DNA of 64,000 bases, taken from Inmirania thermothiophila. GTDB lineage: Bacteria; Pseudomonadota; Gammaproteobacteria; DSM-100275. Below are positions 49,474 through 58,405 of the stretch, in pieces; the first letter of the stretch is position 1, and the number at the start of each line of letters is the position of its first letter. The notes below the pieces were generated by a model. It did no database searches. It worked only from the letters and a program-made list of their open reading frames with translations, and was not told where the DNA came from. Made by a program: the position numbers and the translations under genes. The DNA lies in NCBI RefSeq assembly GCF_003751635.1, contig NZ_RJVI01000001.1, forward strand, positions 970,726 through 1,034,725, read 5' to 3'.

Positions 49474-49931
49474 ACGCGGTGGCCCGGCGGCTTGCGGCGC
49501 TGCGCCCGCTGCGCGCGGCGGACCTCCCTGCGGTGATCGCCATCGAGCGTGCCGCCTACGCCTTCCCCTGGAGCGAGGGCATCTTCCGCGATTGCCTGCG
49601 CGCGGGCTATCCGGGCTGGGTCTACGAAGAGGGCGGCGAGATCCGCGGCTACGGGCTGATGTCGGTGACGGTGGGGGAGTGCCACATCCTCAACCTCTGC
49701 GTGCGCCCGCAGGACCAGGGGCGGGGGATCGGGCGGCTCATCCTCGAGCACCTCATCGACCAGGCCCGCCGGGCCGGCGCCGACAGCGCCTTCCTCGAGG
49801 TGCGCCCCTCCAACCGGGTGGCGATCCGCCTCTACCGCGATCTCGGCTTCGACACCGTGGGCGTGCGCCGGGACTACTACCCGGCGGCGGACGGACGCGA
49901 GGACGCGCTGATCATGGCCCGCGCCCTTTGA
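49470..49931 (+). CDS. rimI: Ribosomal protein S18-alanine N-acetyltransferase
   Basis: The 153-residue GNAT acetyltransferase has the RimI features VIAIERAAYAFPWSEGIFRDCL, the acetyl-CoA loop VRPQDQGRGIGRLIL, LEVRPSNRVAIRLYRDLGF and RRDYYPAADGREDALIMA. It acetylates the N-terminal alanine of S18. GTG at 49470 overlaps the TGA of the glycosylase gene. Length equals the family norm of about 150 residues. Confidence 0.93.
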   Translation: MNAVARRLAALRPLRAADLPAVIAIERAAYAFPWSEGIFRDCLRAGYPGWVYEEGGEIRGYGLMSVTVGECHILNLCVRPQDQGRGIGRLILEHLIDQARRAGADSAFLEVRPSNRVAIRLYRDLGFDTVGVRRDYYPAADGREDALIMARAL

Positions 49932-49945
49932 GGGCGGGGCGGGTG

Positions 49946-49951
49946 TATACT
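49946..49951 (+). promoter_or_regulatory. Candidate -10 upstream of cmk
   Basis: TATACT lies 23 bases before the cmk start codon, directly after the rimI stop region. The -35 region is GC-rich and not convincing. If active it would start a very short leader before cmk. Confidence 0.35.
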
Positions 49952-49973
49952 GCGGGGCCTTCGAGGTCCGGAC

Positions 49974-50672
49974 ATGACCCAGGCGCCACCCTCCGACACC
50001 CCCGTGATCGCCGTCGACGGGCCCAGCGGTTCCGGCAAGGGCACCGTGGGGCGCCGTCTGGCCGGGATCCTCGGCTGGCACTACCTGGACAGCGGCGCCC
50101 TCTACCGCGCCCTCGCGCTGGCCGCCCGCAGAGCGGGCGTCGACCTCGCCGACGGCGCGGCGGTGGCGGCGCTGGCGCCGGGGCTCGATCTCGCCTTCGA
50201 GGGGGATCGGGTGCGGCTCGCCGGCGAGGACGTCACCGCGGCGCTTCGCAGCGAGCGCTGCGGCGAGGCGGCCTCGCGCATCGCCGCGCTGCCCGAGGTG
50301 CGCGAGGCGCTGCTCGCGCGCCAGCGCGCCTTCCGCCGTGCGCCGGGGCTGGTCGCCGACGGGCGGGACATGGGCACGGTGGTCTTCCCGGACGCGGTGG
50401 CGAAGTTCTTCATCACCGCGAGCGTGGAGGAGCGCGCCCGCCGGCGCCATAAGCAGTTGTTGGAACAAGGGCTGGATGCTAAGCTTCCAGATCTTTTTGG
50501 GGAGCTTGCCGCGCGGGATGCCCGCGACGCCGGGCGGCGGCATGCCCCTCTTGTCGCCGCCCCGGACGCGGTGGTGATCGACACCACCGGGATCGGGGTC
50601 GAGGAGGTGGTGGCGCGCGTCCTCGCCGAGGTCCGCTCGCGGCTCGGCGGGGCGGTGCCGGATGCCTCCTGA
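49974..50672 (+). CDS. cmk: Cytidylate kinase
   Basis: The 232-residue kinase phosphorylates CMP and dCMP. The P-loop GPSGSGKGT spans residues 16-24; [26 protein letters not shown] and the [14 protein letters not shown] lid are conserved. A stretch of about 60 bp coding for the lid and following residues (50450-50512) has markedly AT-rich codons, unlike the rest of the gene, and contains a putative promoter for rpsA. cmk-rpsA-ihfB is a conserved gammaproteobacterial order. Confidence 0.97.
   Translation: MTQAPPSDTPVIAVDGPSGSGKGTVGRRLAGILGWHYLDSGALYRALALAARRAGVDLADGAAVAALAPGLDLAFEGDRVRLAGEDVTAALRSERCGEAASRIAALPEVREALLARQRAFRRAPGLVADGRDMGTVVFPDAVAKFFITASVEERARRRHKQLLEQGLDAKLPDLFGELAARDARDAGRRHAPLVAAPDAVVIDTTGIGVEEVVARVLAEVRSRLGGAVPDAS
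50457..50485 (+). promoter_or_regulatory. Putative rpsA promoter inside cmk
   Basis: TTGTTG (50457-50462) and TAAGCT (50480-50485) are spaced by 17 bases, with TGC before the -10. It lies in an AT-rich patch within the coding sequence of cmk. In E. coli several rpsA promoters are also inside or near cmk (established). The leader to rpsA would be about 364 bases, including a 183-bp GC-rich intergenic region able to form several hairpins. Confidence 0.55.
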
Positions 50673-50855
50673 GCCTGCGGCGCGGGCGGGAGCGCCCGGC
50701 CGGCGCAGCGACGGCAGGGAGCCTGGGCGGCGCGGCGGCGCCGCGTCGAAGGGTGGGCCGGGGGCGCAGGGCCGCCGGCCCGGGGTACGGATCCGCGGTC
50801 GCGAGGCCGCGGCACAACCGGGGGTCCCGGCGACGGGGCCAGGGTATGGCAACTC

Positions 50856-52538
50856 ATGAGTGAGAGCTTCGCGCAGCTGTTCGAGGAGAGTCTCGCCGGG
50901 ACGGAGATGCGTCCGGGCACCATCGTCAAGGCCGTGGTGGAGGACATCCGTCCCGAGGGGGTGGTGGTCAACGCCGGGCTGAAGTCGGAGGCGGTGATCC
51001 CCCTGTCCCAGTTCACCAACGAGCAGGGCGAGCTGGAGGTCAAGGTGGGCGACGAGGTGGAGGTCGCCCTCGACGCCGTGGAGGACGGCTTCGGCGAGAC
51101 GCGCCTGTCGCGGGAGCGGGCCAGGCGGCTGCGCACGTGGATGCGCCTGCAGGAGGCGTTCGAGAAGGGCGAGCCGGTCACGGGGCGGCTCACGGGCAAG
51201 GTCAAGGGCGGCTACACCGTGGACATCGGCGGCATCCGCGCCTTCCTGCCGGGCTCGCTGGTGGACGTGCGGCCGGTGCGCGACCCCACCTACCTGCAGG
51301 GCAAGGACCTCGAGTTCAAGGTCATCAAGCTCGACCAGCGGCGCAACAACGTGGTGGTCTCGCGCCGCGCGGTGGTGGAGCAGGAGTACAGCGCCGAGCG
51401 CGAGGCCCTGCTCAACAGCCTCCAGGAGGGCCAGGTCCTCAAGGGGATCGTCAAGAACCTCACCGACTACGGCGCCTTCGTGGACCTCGGCGGCATCGAC
51501 GGCCTGCTTCACGTCACCGACATGGCCTGGAAGCGGGTCCGCCACCCCTCGGAGGTGGTCAACATCGGCGACGAGATCGAGGTCAAGGTCCTCAAGTTCG
51601 ACCGCGAGCGCGAGCGCGTCTCCCTCGGCCTCAAGCAGCTCGGCGAGGATCCGTGGGAGGACATCTCCCGCCGCTACCCGGTGGGCACGCGGCTCTTCGG
51701 CAAGGTCACCAACCTCGCCGACTACGGCGCCTTCGTGGAGATCGAGGAGGGGGTCGAGGGCCTCGTCCACGTCTCCGAGATGGACTGGACCAACAAGAAC
51801 ATCCATCCCTCCAAGGTCGTGCAGGTGGGCGACGAGGTGGAGGTGATGGTGCTCGAGGTGGACGAGGAGCGGCGCCGCATCTCGCTCGGCATCAAGCAGT
51901 GCCTGCCCAACCCGTGGGAGGAGTTCGCGGCCAACCACAACAAGGGGGAGCGCGTCACGGGCAAGGTCAAGTCCATCACCGACTTCGGCATCTTCATCGG
52001 CCTCGAGGGCGGCATCGACGGACTCGTCCACGTCTCCGACCTGACCTGGGAGGGCGACCCGGAGGAGGCCCTGCGCCAGTACAAGAAGGGGGACGAGGTC
52101 GAGGCGGTGATCCTCTCCGTGGACCCGGAGCGGGAGCGGATCTCGCTGGGCATCAAGCAGCTGCAGCAGGATCCCTTCTCGGCCTACGTCGCCGAGCACC
52201 CCAAGGGGAGCATCGTGCGCGGCGTGGTCAAGGAGGTCGAACCCAAGGGGGCGGTGATCAGCCTCGCCGAGGGTGTGGAGGGCTACCTGCGCGCCTCCGA
52301 GATCGCCCGCGACCGCGTCGACGACGCACGCAACCATCTGAAGGCGGGCGACGAGGTGGAGGCCAAGTTCGTCGGCGTCGACCGCAAGAACCGCCTCATC
52401 ACGCTCTCGATCCGGGCCAAGGAGAGCGAGCAGGAGGCAGCGGCGCTGCAGGACTACCGGCGCTCGGCGCCGCGGCCCACCAAGACCACCCTCGGCGACC
52501 TCATCAAGGAGCAGCTCGAGGGCGGCAGCGAGGAGTGA
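50856..52538 (+). CDS. rpsA: 30S ribosomal protein S1
   Basis: The 560-residue protein has six S1/OB repeats. The first two are divergent ribosome-binding domains, then repeats start near [56 protein letters not shown] and [19 protein letters not shown]. It binds mRNA and promotes initiation on weak ribosome sites, relevant here given many GTG/TTG starts. Size matches gammaproteobacterial S1. The long upstream leader suggests autoregulation. Two GC hairpins follow the stop (52539-52573 and 52574-52593). Confidence 0.98.
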   Translation: MSESFAQLFEESLAGTEMRPGTIVKAVVEDIRPEGVVVNAGLKSEAVIPLSQFTNEQGELEVKVGDEVEVALDAVEDGFGETRLSRERARRLRTWMRLQEAFEKGEPVTGRLTGKVKGGYTVDIGGIRAFLPGSLVDVRPVRDPTYLQGKDLEFKVIKLDQRRNNVVVSRRAVVEQEYSAEREALLNSLQEGQVLKGIVKNLTDYGAFVDLGGIDGLLHVTDMAWKRVRHPSEVVNIGDEIEVKVLKFDRERERVSLGLKQLGEDPWEDISRRYPVGTRLFGKVTNLADYGAFVEIEEGVEGLVHVSEMDWTNKNIHPSKVVQVGDEVEVMVLEVDEERRRISLGIKQCLPNPWEEFAANHNKGERVTGKVKSITDFGIFIGLEGGIDGLVHVSDLTWEGDPEEALRQYKKGDEVEAVILSVDPERERISLGIKQLQQDPFSAYVAEHPKGSIVRGVVKEVEPKGAVISLAEGVEGYLRASEIARDRVDDARNHLKAGDEVEAKFVGVDRKNRLITLSIRAKESEQEAAALQDYRRSAPRPTKTTLGDLIKEQLEGGSEE

Positions 52539-52626
52539 CGGCGGGCGGGCGCGGGCGAGGCCCGTGCCCGCCGCCCCGCCCCGTGCGGCGGGGTGTTGCC
52601 GAGGGCGTCCGAGGGGGAGCGGGAGG

Positions 52627-52932
52627 ATGACCAAGTCCGAGCTGATCGAGAACCTGGCGCGCAAGCAGAGCCATCTCGCCTATCGGGACGTGGAGCTCGC
52701 GGTCAAGAGCCTGATCGAGCAGATGAGCGAGGCCCTGGCCTCGGGCGAGCGGATCGAGATCCGCGGTTTCGGCAGCTTCTCCCTCCACTACCGCCCCCCG
52801 CGCATCGGCCGCAACCCCAAGACCGGCGCCCCGGTGGCGCTGCCGGGCAAGTACGTGCCCCACTTCAAGCCGGGCAAGGAGCTGCGCGAGCGGGTCAACG
52901 CCGCCCGCGAGCGGGCTCTCGCCGGGCGCTGA
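52627..52932 (+). CDS. ihfB: Integration host factor subunit beta
   Basis: The 101-residue HU-family protein has [23 protein letters not shown] and the DNA-bending arm sequence [21 protein letters not shown], with the intercalating Pro in RNPKTG. It pairs with IhfA, encoded elsewhere, to bend DNA at promoters and recombination sites. It starts 88 bp after rpsA, behind GGGAGG, and the gap holds GC-rich hairpins that may reduce read-through from rpsA. Confidence 0.95.
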   Translation: MTKSELIENLARKQSHLAYRDVELAVKSLIEQMSEALASGERIEIRGFGSFSLHYRPPRIGRNPKTGAPVALPGKYVPHFKPGKELRERVNAARERALAGR

Positions 52933-52947
52933 GCCGGGGGGGCGACG

Positions 52948-53241
52948 GTGCGGCTGCTGCGCTTCCTGGTCCTTGCGGCCGCCTTCGTGGTCGCCCTCGG
53001 CTTCGCCTCCATCAACGCCGGCCCCGTCTCCATCGACCTCTACGTGGCGCGGGTCGAGGTGCCGCTGGCCCTGGCCCTGGCGCTGGCCTTCGCCGCCGGC
53101 GCCGCCGTCGCCCTGGTGGCGGCGGTGGGGCAGTGGCTGCGCCTGCGCCGCGAGAACGCCCGGCTGCGCCGCAGCGCGCGGCTGGCGGAGCAGGAAGTGG
53201 CGAATCTGCGCGCCATCCCGATCCGCGAAGACCAGCGGTAG
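52948..53241 (+). CDS. lapA: LapA family (DUF1049) membrane protein
   Basis: The 97-residue inner-membrane protein has two transmembrane helices (residues about 2-20 and 38-63) around a short periplasmic loop, then a basic coiled cytoplasmic tail. The ASINAGPVSIDLYVARVEVPLALAL pattern is typical of LapA (YciS). LapA and LapB help assemble lipopolysaccharide and control LpxC turnover. GTG at 52948 is 15 bp after ihfB. The lapB GTG overlaps its stop codon by one base. Confidence 0.88.
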   Translation: MRLLRFLVLAAAFVVALGFASINAGPVSIDLYVARVEVPLALALALAFAAGAAVALVAAVGQWLRLRRENARLRRSARLAEQEVANLRAIPIREDQR

Positions 53242-54419
53242 TGCTGGAGCTTTTGTGGCTGCTGCTGCCGCTGGCCGCGGCCAGCGGCTACCTCGCCGGC
53301 CGGCGCCGCCCGCCGGCCCCGCCCCCCGTCTCGGCGCGCGACTACCTGCGCGGCATCAACCACCTCCTCAACGACGAGACCGACAAGGCGGTGGAGCTGC
53401 TCATCCGCATGGTGGAGGCGGACTCCGAGACCGTGGAGACCCACCTCGCCCTCGCGAGCCTGTTCCGCCGCCGCGGCGAGCTGGAGCGGGCGATCCGCAT
53501 CCACCAGAACCTCATCGCCCGCCCCACCCTGGAGCCCGCGCAGCGCACCCAGGCACTGCTCGAGCTCGGCCGCGACTATCTCCGCGCCGGTCTCTACGAC
53601 CGCGCCGAGGCGATCTTCCAGGATCTGGTGGGGGACGGCCGCGTGGGTGCGGAGGCGCTGGAGCAGCTCATGGCGATCTACGAGCGCGAGCGGGAGTGGC
53701 CCCAGGCCATCGCCGCGGCACGCCGCCTCGCCCGGCAGGGCCGCGACCAGCGCGCGCGCATCGCCCACTACCTCTGCGAGCTGGGCGAGGAGGCGCGGGC
53801 GGCGGGTGACCTGCGCGGCGCCGAGGCGCGCGCGCGCGAGGCCCTGGCCGCGCACCGCGGCTGCACGCGCGCGGCGCTGCTCGTCGCCGACGTGGCGCTG
53901 GCGCGGCGCGACCCGCGCGGTGCGCTGCGGGCGCTGCGCGAGATCCGCCGCGAGGCGGCGGCCGAGGTGGCGCCGGCGGTGGTGGAGCGGCTCGAGGCGG
54001 CCTTCGCCATGCTCGGCGACGAGGCGGGCCTGATGCGGGAGCTCTACGCCCTCGGCCGTGAGCCCGGGGCGGAGGCGGCGCTGCTGCGCCTTGCCGAGCT
54101 GCGGCGGGACCGGGAGGGCTCCGAGGCGGCGGCGGCCCTGCTGCGCGAGGCGCTGGCGCACCGGCCGGGTCTCGAGGCGGCGCACGCCCTGCTTGCGCTC
54201 CGCGCCGACGGCGATCCCACGGGCGAGGACGGGCGTGCGGTGGCGGCGGCGCTTGCGCGGATGCTCGCCGAGCGCGCCCGCTACCGCTGCCGCGGCTGCG
54301 GCTTCCGGGCCCGCGCCCTGCACTGGCAGTGCCCGCGCTGCAAGGCCTGGGGGGCGATGCGGGCCTTCACCAGCGAAGAGGGCGTGGATCGGGTGCAACG
54401 GGGGGTGATCCAGCCATGA
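53241..54419 (+). CDS. lapB: LPS assembly protein LapB, TPR plus rubredoxin-like domain
   Basis: The 392-residue protein has one N-terminal membrane helix, a series of tetratricopeptide repeats ([41 protein letters not shown] and others), and a C-terminal rubredoxin-type metal site CRGCGF with CPRCKAWG. LapB (YciM) recruits FtsH to degrade LpxC and organises LPS enzymes. GTG at 53241 overlaps the lapA stop. The pyrF start overlaps its own stop, so lapA-lapB-pyrF form a tightly coupled unit, as in enterobacteria. Confidence 0.95.
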   Translation: MLELLWLLLPLAAASGYLAGRRRPPAPPPVSARDYLRGINHLLNDETDKAVELLIRMVEADSETVETHLALASLFRRRGELERAIRIHQNLIARPTLEPAQRTQALLELGRDYLRAGLYDRAEAIFQDLVGDGRVGAEALEQLMAIYEREREWPQAIAAARRLARQGRDQRARIAHYLCELGEEARAAGDLRGAEARAREALAAHRGCTRAALLVADVALARRDPRGALRALREIRREAAAEVAPAVVERLEAAFAMLGDEAGLMRELYALGREPGAEAALLRLAELRRDREGSEAAAALLREALAHRPGLEAAHALLALRADGDPTGEDGRAVAAALARMLAERARYRCRGCGFRARALHWQCPRCKAWGAMRAFTSEEGVDRVQRGVIQP

Positions 54420-55129
54420 GCGCGGACCGACGCATCATCGTGGCCCTGGACGTGGCCGGGGCGGAGCAGGCGCTGGCGCTGGCGGGGCGGCTCGACCCCG
54501 CGCTGTGCCGCGTCAAGGTGGGCAAGGAGCTCTTCACGCGCTGCGGGCCCGGCGTGGTGGAGGCCCTGCAGCGGGCCGGCCACGAGGTCTTCCTGGATCT
54601 CAAGTTCCACGACATCCCCAACACCGTGGCGGGCGCGGTGCGCGCGGCCGCGGCGCTCGGGGTGTGGATGGTGAACGTGCACGCCCTCGGGGGGCGGCGC
54701 ATGATGGAGGCCGCGCGGGAGGCGGCCGAGCGCGCGGGCGGGCGGCGCCCGCTGCTCACCGCGGTGACGGTGCTCACCAGCATGGAGGCGGCGGATCTGG
54801 CCGAGGTGGGGATCGGCGGCTCGCCCGCCGAGGCCGCGATGCGGCTTGCCCGGCTCGCGCAGGCGAGCGGTCTCGACGGCGTGGTCTGCTCGCCGCGCGA
54901 GGCGGCCAGCCTCCGCCGCGCCCTCGGGGCGGGCTTCCTGCTGGTGACCCCTGGGGTGCGGCCGGCGGGCAGCGGGCGCGGCGACCAGCGGCGGGTGGCG
55001 ACGCCGGCGGAGGCGGTGCGGGCCGGGGCCGACCATCTCGTGGTGGGCCGGCCGGTGACGCAGGCGGACGATCCGGATCGGGCGCTGCGGACGATCGCAT
55101 CGGAGATCGCCGATGGCGGGGCGGGCTGA
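54416..55129 (+). CDS. pyrF: Orotidine 5'-phosphate decarboxylase
   Basis: The 237-residue TIM-barrel enzyme decarboxylates OMP to UMP. The catalytic D-x-K-x-x-D motif is in [12 protein letters not shown], and VKVGKELF and TPGVRP with the phosphate-binding [10 protein letters not shown] are conserved. The ATG overlaps the lapB stop (ATGA), matching the enterobacterial yciS-yciM-pyrF order. A strong GC hairpin lies 18 bp after the stop. Confidence 0.97.
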   Translation: MSADRRIIVALDVAGAEQALALAGRLDPALCRVKVGKELFTRCGPGVVEALQRAGHEVFLDLKFHDIPNTVAGAVRAAAALGVWMVNVHALGGRRMMEAAREAAERAGGRRPLLTAVTVLTSMEAADLAEVGIGGSPAEAAMRLARLAQASGLDGVVCSPREAASLRRALGAGFLLVTPGVRPAGSGRGDQRRVATPAEAVRAGADHLVVGRPVTQADDPDRALRTIASEIADGGAG

Positions 55130-55146
55130 GGCGCGGCTACGCTATC

Positions 55147-55173
55147 GGCGCCGGGCCGGCGCGGCCCGGCGCC
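55147..55173. terminator. Perfect 11-bp GC hairpin after pyrF
   Basis: GGCGCCGGGCC, a 5-base loop and its exact complement form a stable stem between pyrF and the comEA-like gene. It is not followed by a T-run. It could be a 3'-end stabiliser or a weak terminator for the rpsA-to-pyrF transcript. Confidence 0.4.
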
Positions 55174-55206
55174 CAGGGAAGAGACCGGCGACAGGGAGGA
55201 TGCCGC

Positions 55207-55497
55207 ATGCGACGGGCACGTCTGCTTCTCGCCCCGATCCTGCTTCTGGCCGCCCTCGGCGCCCGTGCCGGGGTGGATCTCAACAGCGCGGACGCCGAGA
55301 CCCTCGCCCGGGCGGTGCCCGGGGTGGGGCCGGCCCGGGCCGAGGCCATCGTCCGCTACCGCGAGACCCACGGGCCGTTCCGCAGCCTCGAGGACCTGCT
55401 CGCGGTGCGCGGCATCGGCCCGAAGCTCCTCGAGCGCATGCGGGGGGTCGTGGAGGTCCGGCCGCCCGAGCCGCAGGAGGCGGCCGCCGCGCGCTGA
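55207..55497 (+). CDS. ComEA-like helix-hairpin-helix protein
   Basis: The 96-residue exported protein has a signal peptide ending ARAG and a ComEA-type tandem helix-hairpin-helix: VDLNSADAETLARAVPGVGPARAEAIVRYRE and SLEDLLAVRGIGPKLLERMRG. It should bind double-stranded DNA without sequence preference outside the inner membrane. Small ComEA-like proteins in gammaproteobacteria support DNA uptake or have unknown roles. GGGAGG precedes the ATG. No other competence gene is nearby. Confidence 0.88.
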   Translation: MRRARLLLAPILLLAALGARAGVDLNSADAETLARAVPGVGPARAEAIVRYRETHGPFRSLEDLLAVRGIGPKLLERMRGVVEVRPPEPQEAAAAR

Positions 55498-55534
55498 GCC
55501 CGGCGCCACGGGGGCCGCGGCCGTGAGCGGCGGC

Positions 55535-55906
55535 ATGCGGCTCGACAAGTGGCTGTGGGCGGCGCGTTTCTTCAAGACGCGCGCCCTCGCCGCGGAGGCG
55601 GTCGCCGGCGGCAAGGTCCACGTCAACGGCGTGCGCTGCAAGCCCGCCAAGGAGATCCGCCCCGGCGACCGCCTCCGCATCACCCGCGGCGAGCACACCT
55701 ACGAGGTGATCGTGCGCGCGCTGGAGCGCCAGCGCCGCCCCGCGCCGAAGGCCCGCCTGCTCTACGAGGAGACGGAGGAGAGCGCGGCGCGCCGCCGCGA
55801 GGAGGTGGAGCGGCGCCGCCTGGAGGGGCGTTCCGCGGTGCACCGGCCGGGGCGGCCCGACAAGCGGGCGCGGCGGATCCTGCAGCGGCTGCGACGCGGC
55901 GGCTGA
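55535..55906 (+). CDS. hslR: Ribosome-associated heat shock protein Hsp15 (S4 domain)
   Basis: The 123-residue RNA-binding protein starts with an S4 domain, MRLDKWLWAARFFKTRALAAEAV, GKVHVNG and GDRLRITRGEHTYEV, followed by a basic, arginine-rich tail (RPGRPDKRARRILQRLRR). Hsp15 recycles 50S subunits carrying a stalled nascent chain. An in-frame GTG four codons upstream at 55523 has a slightly better purine-rich site; the conserved protein begins at the ATG. Confidence 0.9.
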   Translation: MRLDKWLWAARFFKTRALAAEAVAGGKVHVNGVRCKPAKEIRPGDRLRITRGEHTYEVIVRALERQRRPAPKARLLYEETEESAARRREEVERRRLEGRSAVHRPGRPDKRARRILQRLRRGG

Positions 55907-55915
55907 GAGGCGCGC

Positions 55916-56578
55916 TCAGAAGCGCCAGTCCAGGCGCAGGCGGTAGGCGGGCGCCTCGCCGCCCACGTCGCCCTCGAGGTCCAGATGCAGACCGCCCAGC
56001 CCGAGGCGGGCGCCGAGGAAGTAGCGGTCCTGCCGGGGCTGCCGCTCGCCGTCCTCGCGCAGCCACAGGCGCCCCCAGCCGGCGTAGGGCGTGACCAGGG
56101 AGAAGTCCCGGCTCACCGCGAGCTCGACGCCGCGGCTCGTGAGCTCGCCGCCGTCCGCCTCGGAGAGGCCGCCGATCCCGCCCCGCAGCGACAGTGCGAA
56201 GGTCTCGGCGCCGGGCGGGCGGAGGTGATAGCCCGCCTCCGCCCCCCAGACGCGCAGTTCCCCGCCGCCGCCCAGGAAGCCACCCAGCCGCAGGCTGGCG
56301 CGCGGGCCCGCGAGGAGCGTGAAGGCATCGCCCGTCAGCGCCGGGGCCCCGGCGTCCACCGCGGGATCCGCCTCGGGCGCGGCGGCAAGCCGCGGCGCGA
56401 GGAGCTCGGCGCCGAGTTCGAACGAGCCCGCAGGCGTTGCCTCCCCCGCGCTCGGGCGCAGGAGGAAGAGCTCGCGGGCGGCGAGGCCGTCCGCGGACAG
56501 GGGCTCGGCGGGGGCCGCCGCGGCCGCGGCGAGCAGCACGGCGGCGAGGGTGGGAAGGGCTGCGGATCGCGCCTTCAT
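55916..56578 (-). CDS. Putative outer membrane beta-barrel protein of unknown function
   Basis: The 220-residue protein has a signal peptide ending APAEP and alternating hydrophobic strands through its second half (GPRASLRLGGFLGGGGELRVWG, YFLGARLGLGGLHLDLEG). It ends in RLDWRF, the C-terminal aromatic signature of outer-membrane barrels recognised by the Bam machinery. An eight-strand-sized barrel is plausible. I do not recognise a family. It is convergent with hslR and 56 bp downstream of ypjD. Confidence 0.6.
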   Translation of the reverse strand: MKARSAALPTLAAVLLAAAAAAPAEPLSADGLAARELFLLRPSAGEATPAGSFELGAELLAPRLAAAPEADPAVDAGAPALTGDAFTLLAGPRASLRLGGFLGGGGELRVWGAEAGYHLRPPGAETFALSLRGGIGGLSEADGGELTSRGVELAVSRDFSLVTPYAGWGRLWLREDGERQPRQDRYFLGARLGLGGLHLDLEGDVGGEAPAYRLRLDWRF

Positions 56579-56633
56579 GCGGTGGATTCTAGCCCGTCCG
56601 CCGGCGGCTTCCGTGACCGGCGTCGCAGGCCCG

Positions 56634-57443
56634 TCATGCCGTGCGGTGGAGGACGAGCTCGAGGACCAGCTTGGAGCCGAAGTAGGCGAGGGCGAGGCTC
56701 GCGAAGCCGCCCAGGGTCCAGCGGATGGCGGTGCGCCCGCGCCAGCCGAAGCGCAGGCGGCCCGCGAGCAGCGCCCCGAAGACCAGCCAGGAGAGCAGCG
56801 AGAGCACGGTCTTGTGCACCAGGTGCTGGGCGAAGAGGTCCTCGACGAAGAAGAAGCCGGTGAGCAGGGCGAGGGTGAGGAGCGCGAATCCCACCCCGAT
56901 GAACTGGAAGAGCACGCCCTCCATCACCTGCAGCGGCGGCAGCGCGCGCACCACGCCGGTGGGGCGGTGTGCGCGCAGGAGGTGGTCCTGCAGGGCCAGC
57001 AGCGCCGACTGCACCGCCGCCAGCGTGAGCACCGCGTAGGCCGCCACCGAGGCGAGGATGTGAAGGTCCAAGGCCCAGTGGCGCGAGGTGTCCAGCGGCC
57101 GGTGGGCGGGGAAGAGCAGGTCGAGCAGGAGGGCGAGTGCCGCCAGCGGCAGGATCACCGCGCCCAGGTTCTCCACCGGCCGGAACAGGGCCGCGGCCAC
57201 CAGCACCCCGGCCGCGCCCCAGGCGAAGAGGGAGGCCGCATTGAAGATCCCGAGGTCGAGGCCGGTCCCGGTGGGGAGCCGCTCCAGCAGCGCCGCCCCG
57301 TGCAGGAGGAGGGCGAGCAGGGCCAGGCCCAGGATCAGCGGCCGCGGGGATTCGGCGGGCGGTCCCGCGCGGAGGAGGCGCGCCGCGAGGAGCGTTCCCG
57401 CGACCAGGTAGAGGGCGATGGCTGCGGCGGCGGTCAGGATCAT
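56634..57443 (-). CDS. ypjD: Cytochrome c assembly-family inner membrane protein YpjD
   Basis: The 269-residue protein has about eight transmembrane helices and belongs to the CcsA/HemX-like cytochrome c assembly family. DLHILASVAAYAVLTLAAVQ, PPLQVMEGVLFQFIGVGF, HKTVLSLLSWLVFGALL and a conserved His in the second half match YpjD/YtpI proteins. It may handle haem but its role is unproven. Homologues often lie beside ffh, as here. ATG at 57443 is preferred to an upstream in-frame ATG at 57473 because the first membrane helix begins right after it. Confidence 0.85.
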   Translation of the reverse strand: MILTAAAAIALYLVAGTLLAARLLRAGPPAESPRPLILGLALLALLLHGAALLERLPTGTGLDLGIFNAASLFAWGAAGVLVAAALFRPVENLGAVILPLAALALLLDLLFPAHRPLDTSRHWALDLHILASVAAYAVLTLAAVQSALLALQDHLLRAHRPTGVVRALPPLQVMEGVLFQFIGVGFALLTLALLTGFFFVEDLFAQHLVHKTVLSLLSWLVFGALLAGRLRFGWRGRTAIRWTLGGFASLALAYFGSKLVLELVLHRTA

Positions 57444-57597
57444 GGCGTGGGTCCGGCTGCCGGTCCGCGGCATGATCGCACAGTTCGCCGAGGCGAAAAA
57501 CGCCCGCCGGGGTCCGCCGCGGCTGTGATCCGCTTCCCTTCCTTGCCCCCACGCGGTGTGCAAGAATCGACGCCGGTGCGGGCGACGGAAGCCATCG

Positions 57598-58362
57598 ATG
57601 CGACTGCAGGTGCTCGGCTGCAGCGGCGGGATCGGGCAGGGGCTGAGGACCACGGCGCTGCGCCTGGACGAGGACGTGCTCCTGGATGCGGGCACCGGCG
57701 TCGGCGAGCTCGCGCTCGAGGACCTGGCGCGCATCCGCCACGTCTTCCTGACCCACGCGCATCTGGACCACGTCGCGAGCATCCCGCTCCTCGTCGACAG
57801 CATCTTCGACCGCATCGCGGAGCCGGTGCAGGTGCACGCCCTGCCCGAGACCCTCGAGGTGCTGCGGCGGCACGTGTTCAACTGGGCGCTGTGGCCCGAC
57901 TTCACGCGCCTGCCGACCCGCGCGCGCCCGGTGCTGCGGCTCCTCCCCATGCGCCACGGCGAGGTGGTCGAGCTCGGCGGGCGGCGCATCGAGATGCTGC
58001 CCGTCCGCCATAGCGTCCCCGCCGCGGGCCTGCGCATCGAGGCCGGCGGGCGGGTCCTCGCCTTCAGCGGCGACACCGGGCCCAGCGAGGCCTTCTGGGA
58101 GGCCCTGGACGCCGGTCCCGCCCTTGACGTCCTCATCGTCGAGTGCGCCTTCCCCGACCGCGACCGGGCCCTCGCCGAGCAGGCGGGCCACTACGTGCCC
58201 CGGGCGCTGGCCGCGGATCTGGCGCGGCTGCGCCACCGCCCGCGCATCCTGCTCACCCACCTCAAGCCGGGCGAGGAGGCGCGCATCGTCGAGGAGGTGC
58301 GTGCCGCGCTGCCCGGGCGGGCGGTGGAGCCGCTGCGCGCCGGCTCTCTCCTTCACCTATAA
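57598..58362 (+). CDS. Cyclic-nucleotide phosphodiesterase-like metallo-hydrolase
   Basis: The 254-residue metallo-beta-lactamase-fold protein has LTHAHLDHVASIPLLVDSIF as metal motif, GCSGGIGQGLRTTALRLD at the start, FSGDTGPSEAFWEAL and ILLTHLKPGEEARI. The H-x-H-L-D-H wording and the HVFNWALWPDF segment match bacterial proteins annotated as class II 3',5'-cyclic-nucleotide phosphodiesterases. Whether the substrate is cAMP is inferred from family name only. It is divergent from ypjD and 43 bp upstream of ffh. Confidence 0.8.
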   Translation: MRLQVLGCSGGIGQGLRTTALRLDEDVLLDAGTGVGELALEDLARIRHVFLTHAHLDHVASIPLLVDSIFDRIAEPVQVHALPETLEVLRRHVFNWALWPDFTRLPTRARPVLRLLPMRHGEVVELGGRRIEMLPVRHSVPAAGLRIEAGGRVLAFSGDTGPSEAFWEALDAGPALDVLIVECAFPDRDRALAEQAGHYVPRALAADLARLRHRPRILLTHLKPGEEARIVEEVRAALPGRAVEPLRAGSLLHL

Positions 58363-58363
58363 T
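58358..58363 (+). promoter_or_regulatory. Candidate -10 for ffh
   Basis: A perfect TATAAT overlaps the stop codon of the phosphodiesterase-like gene, 43 bases before the ffh GTG. No -35 is visible in the GC-rich sequence 17 bases upstream. Confidence 0.4.
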
Positions 58364-58405
58364 GGCGCCTCCGCAGCCACCGCATCGCCCGCCGCCGGAG
58401 GGGCC

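Noticed and set aside
50662-50859. Possible 65-codon gene between cmk and rpsA
   Set aside because: Gly/Arg/Pro-rich with no motif; it overlaps the end of cmk and the start of rpsA, and the region is better explained as a structured leader.
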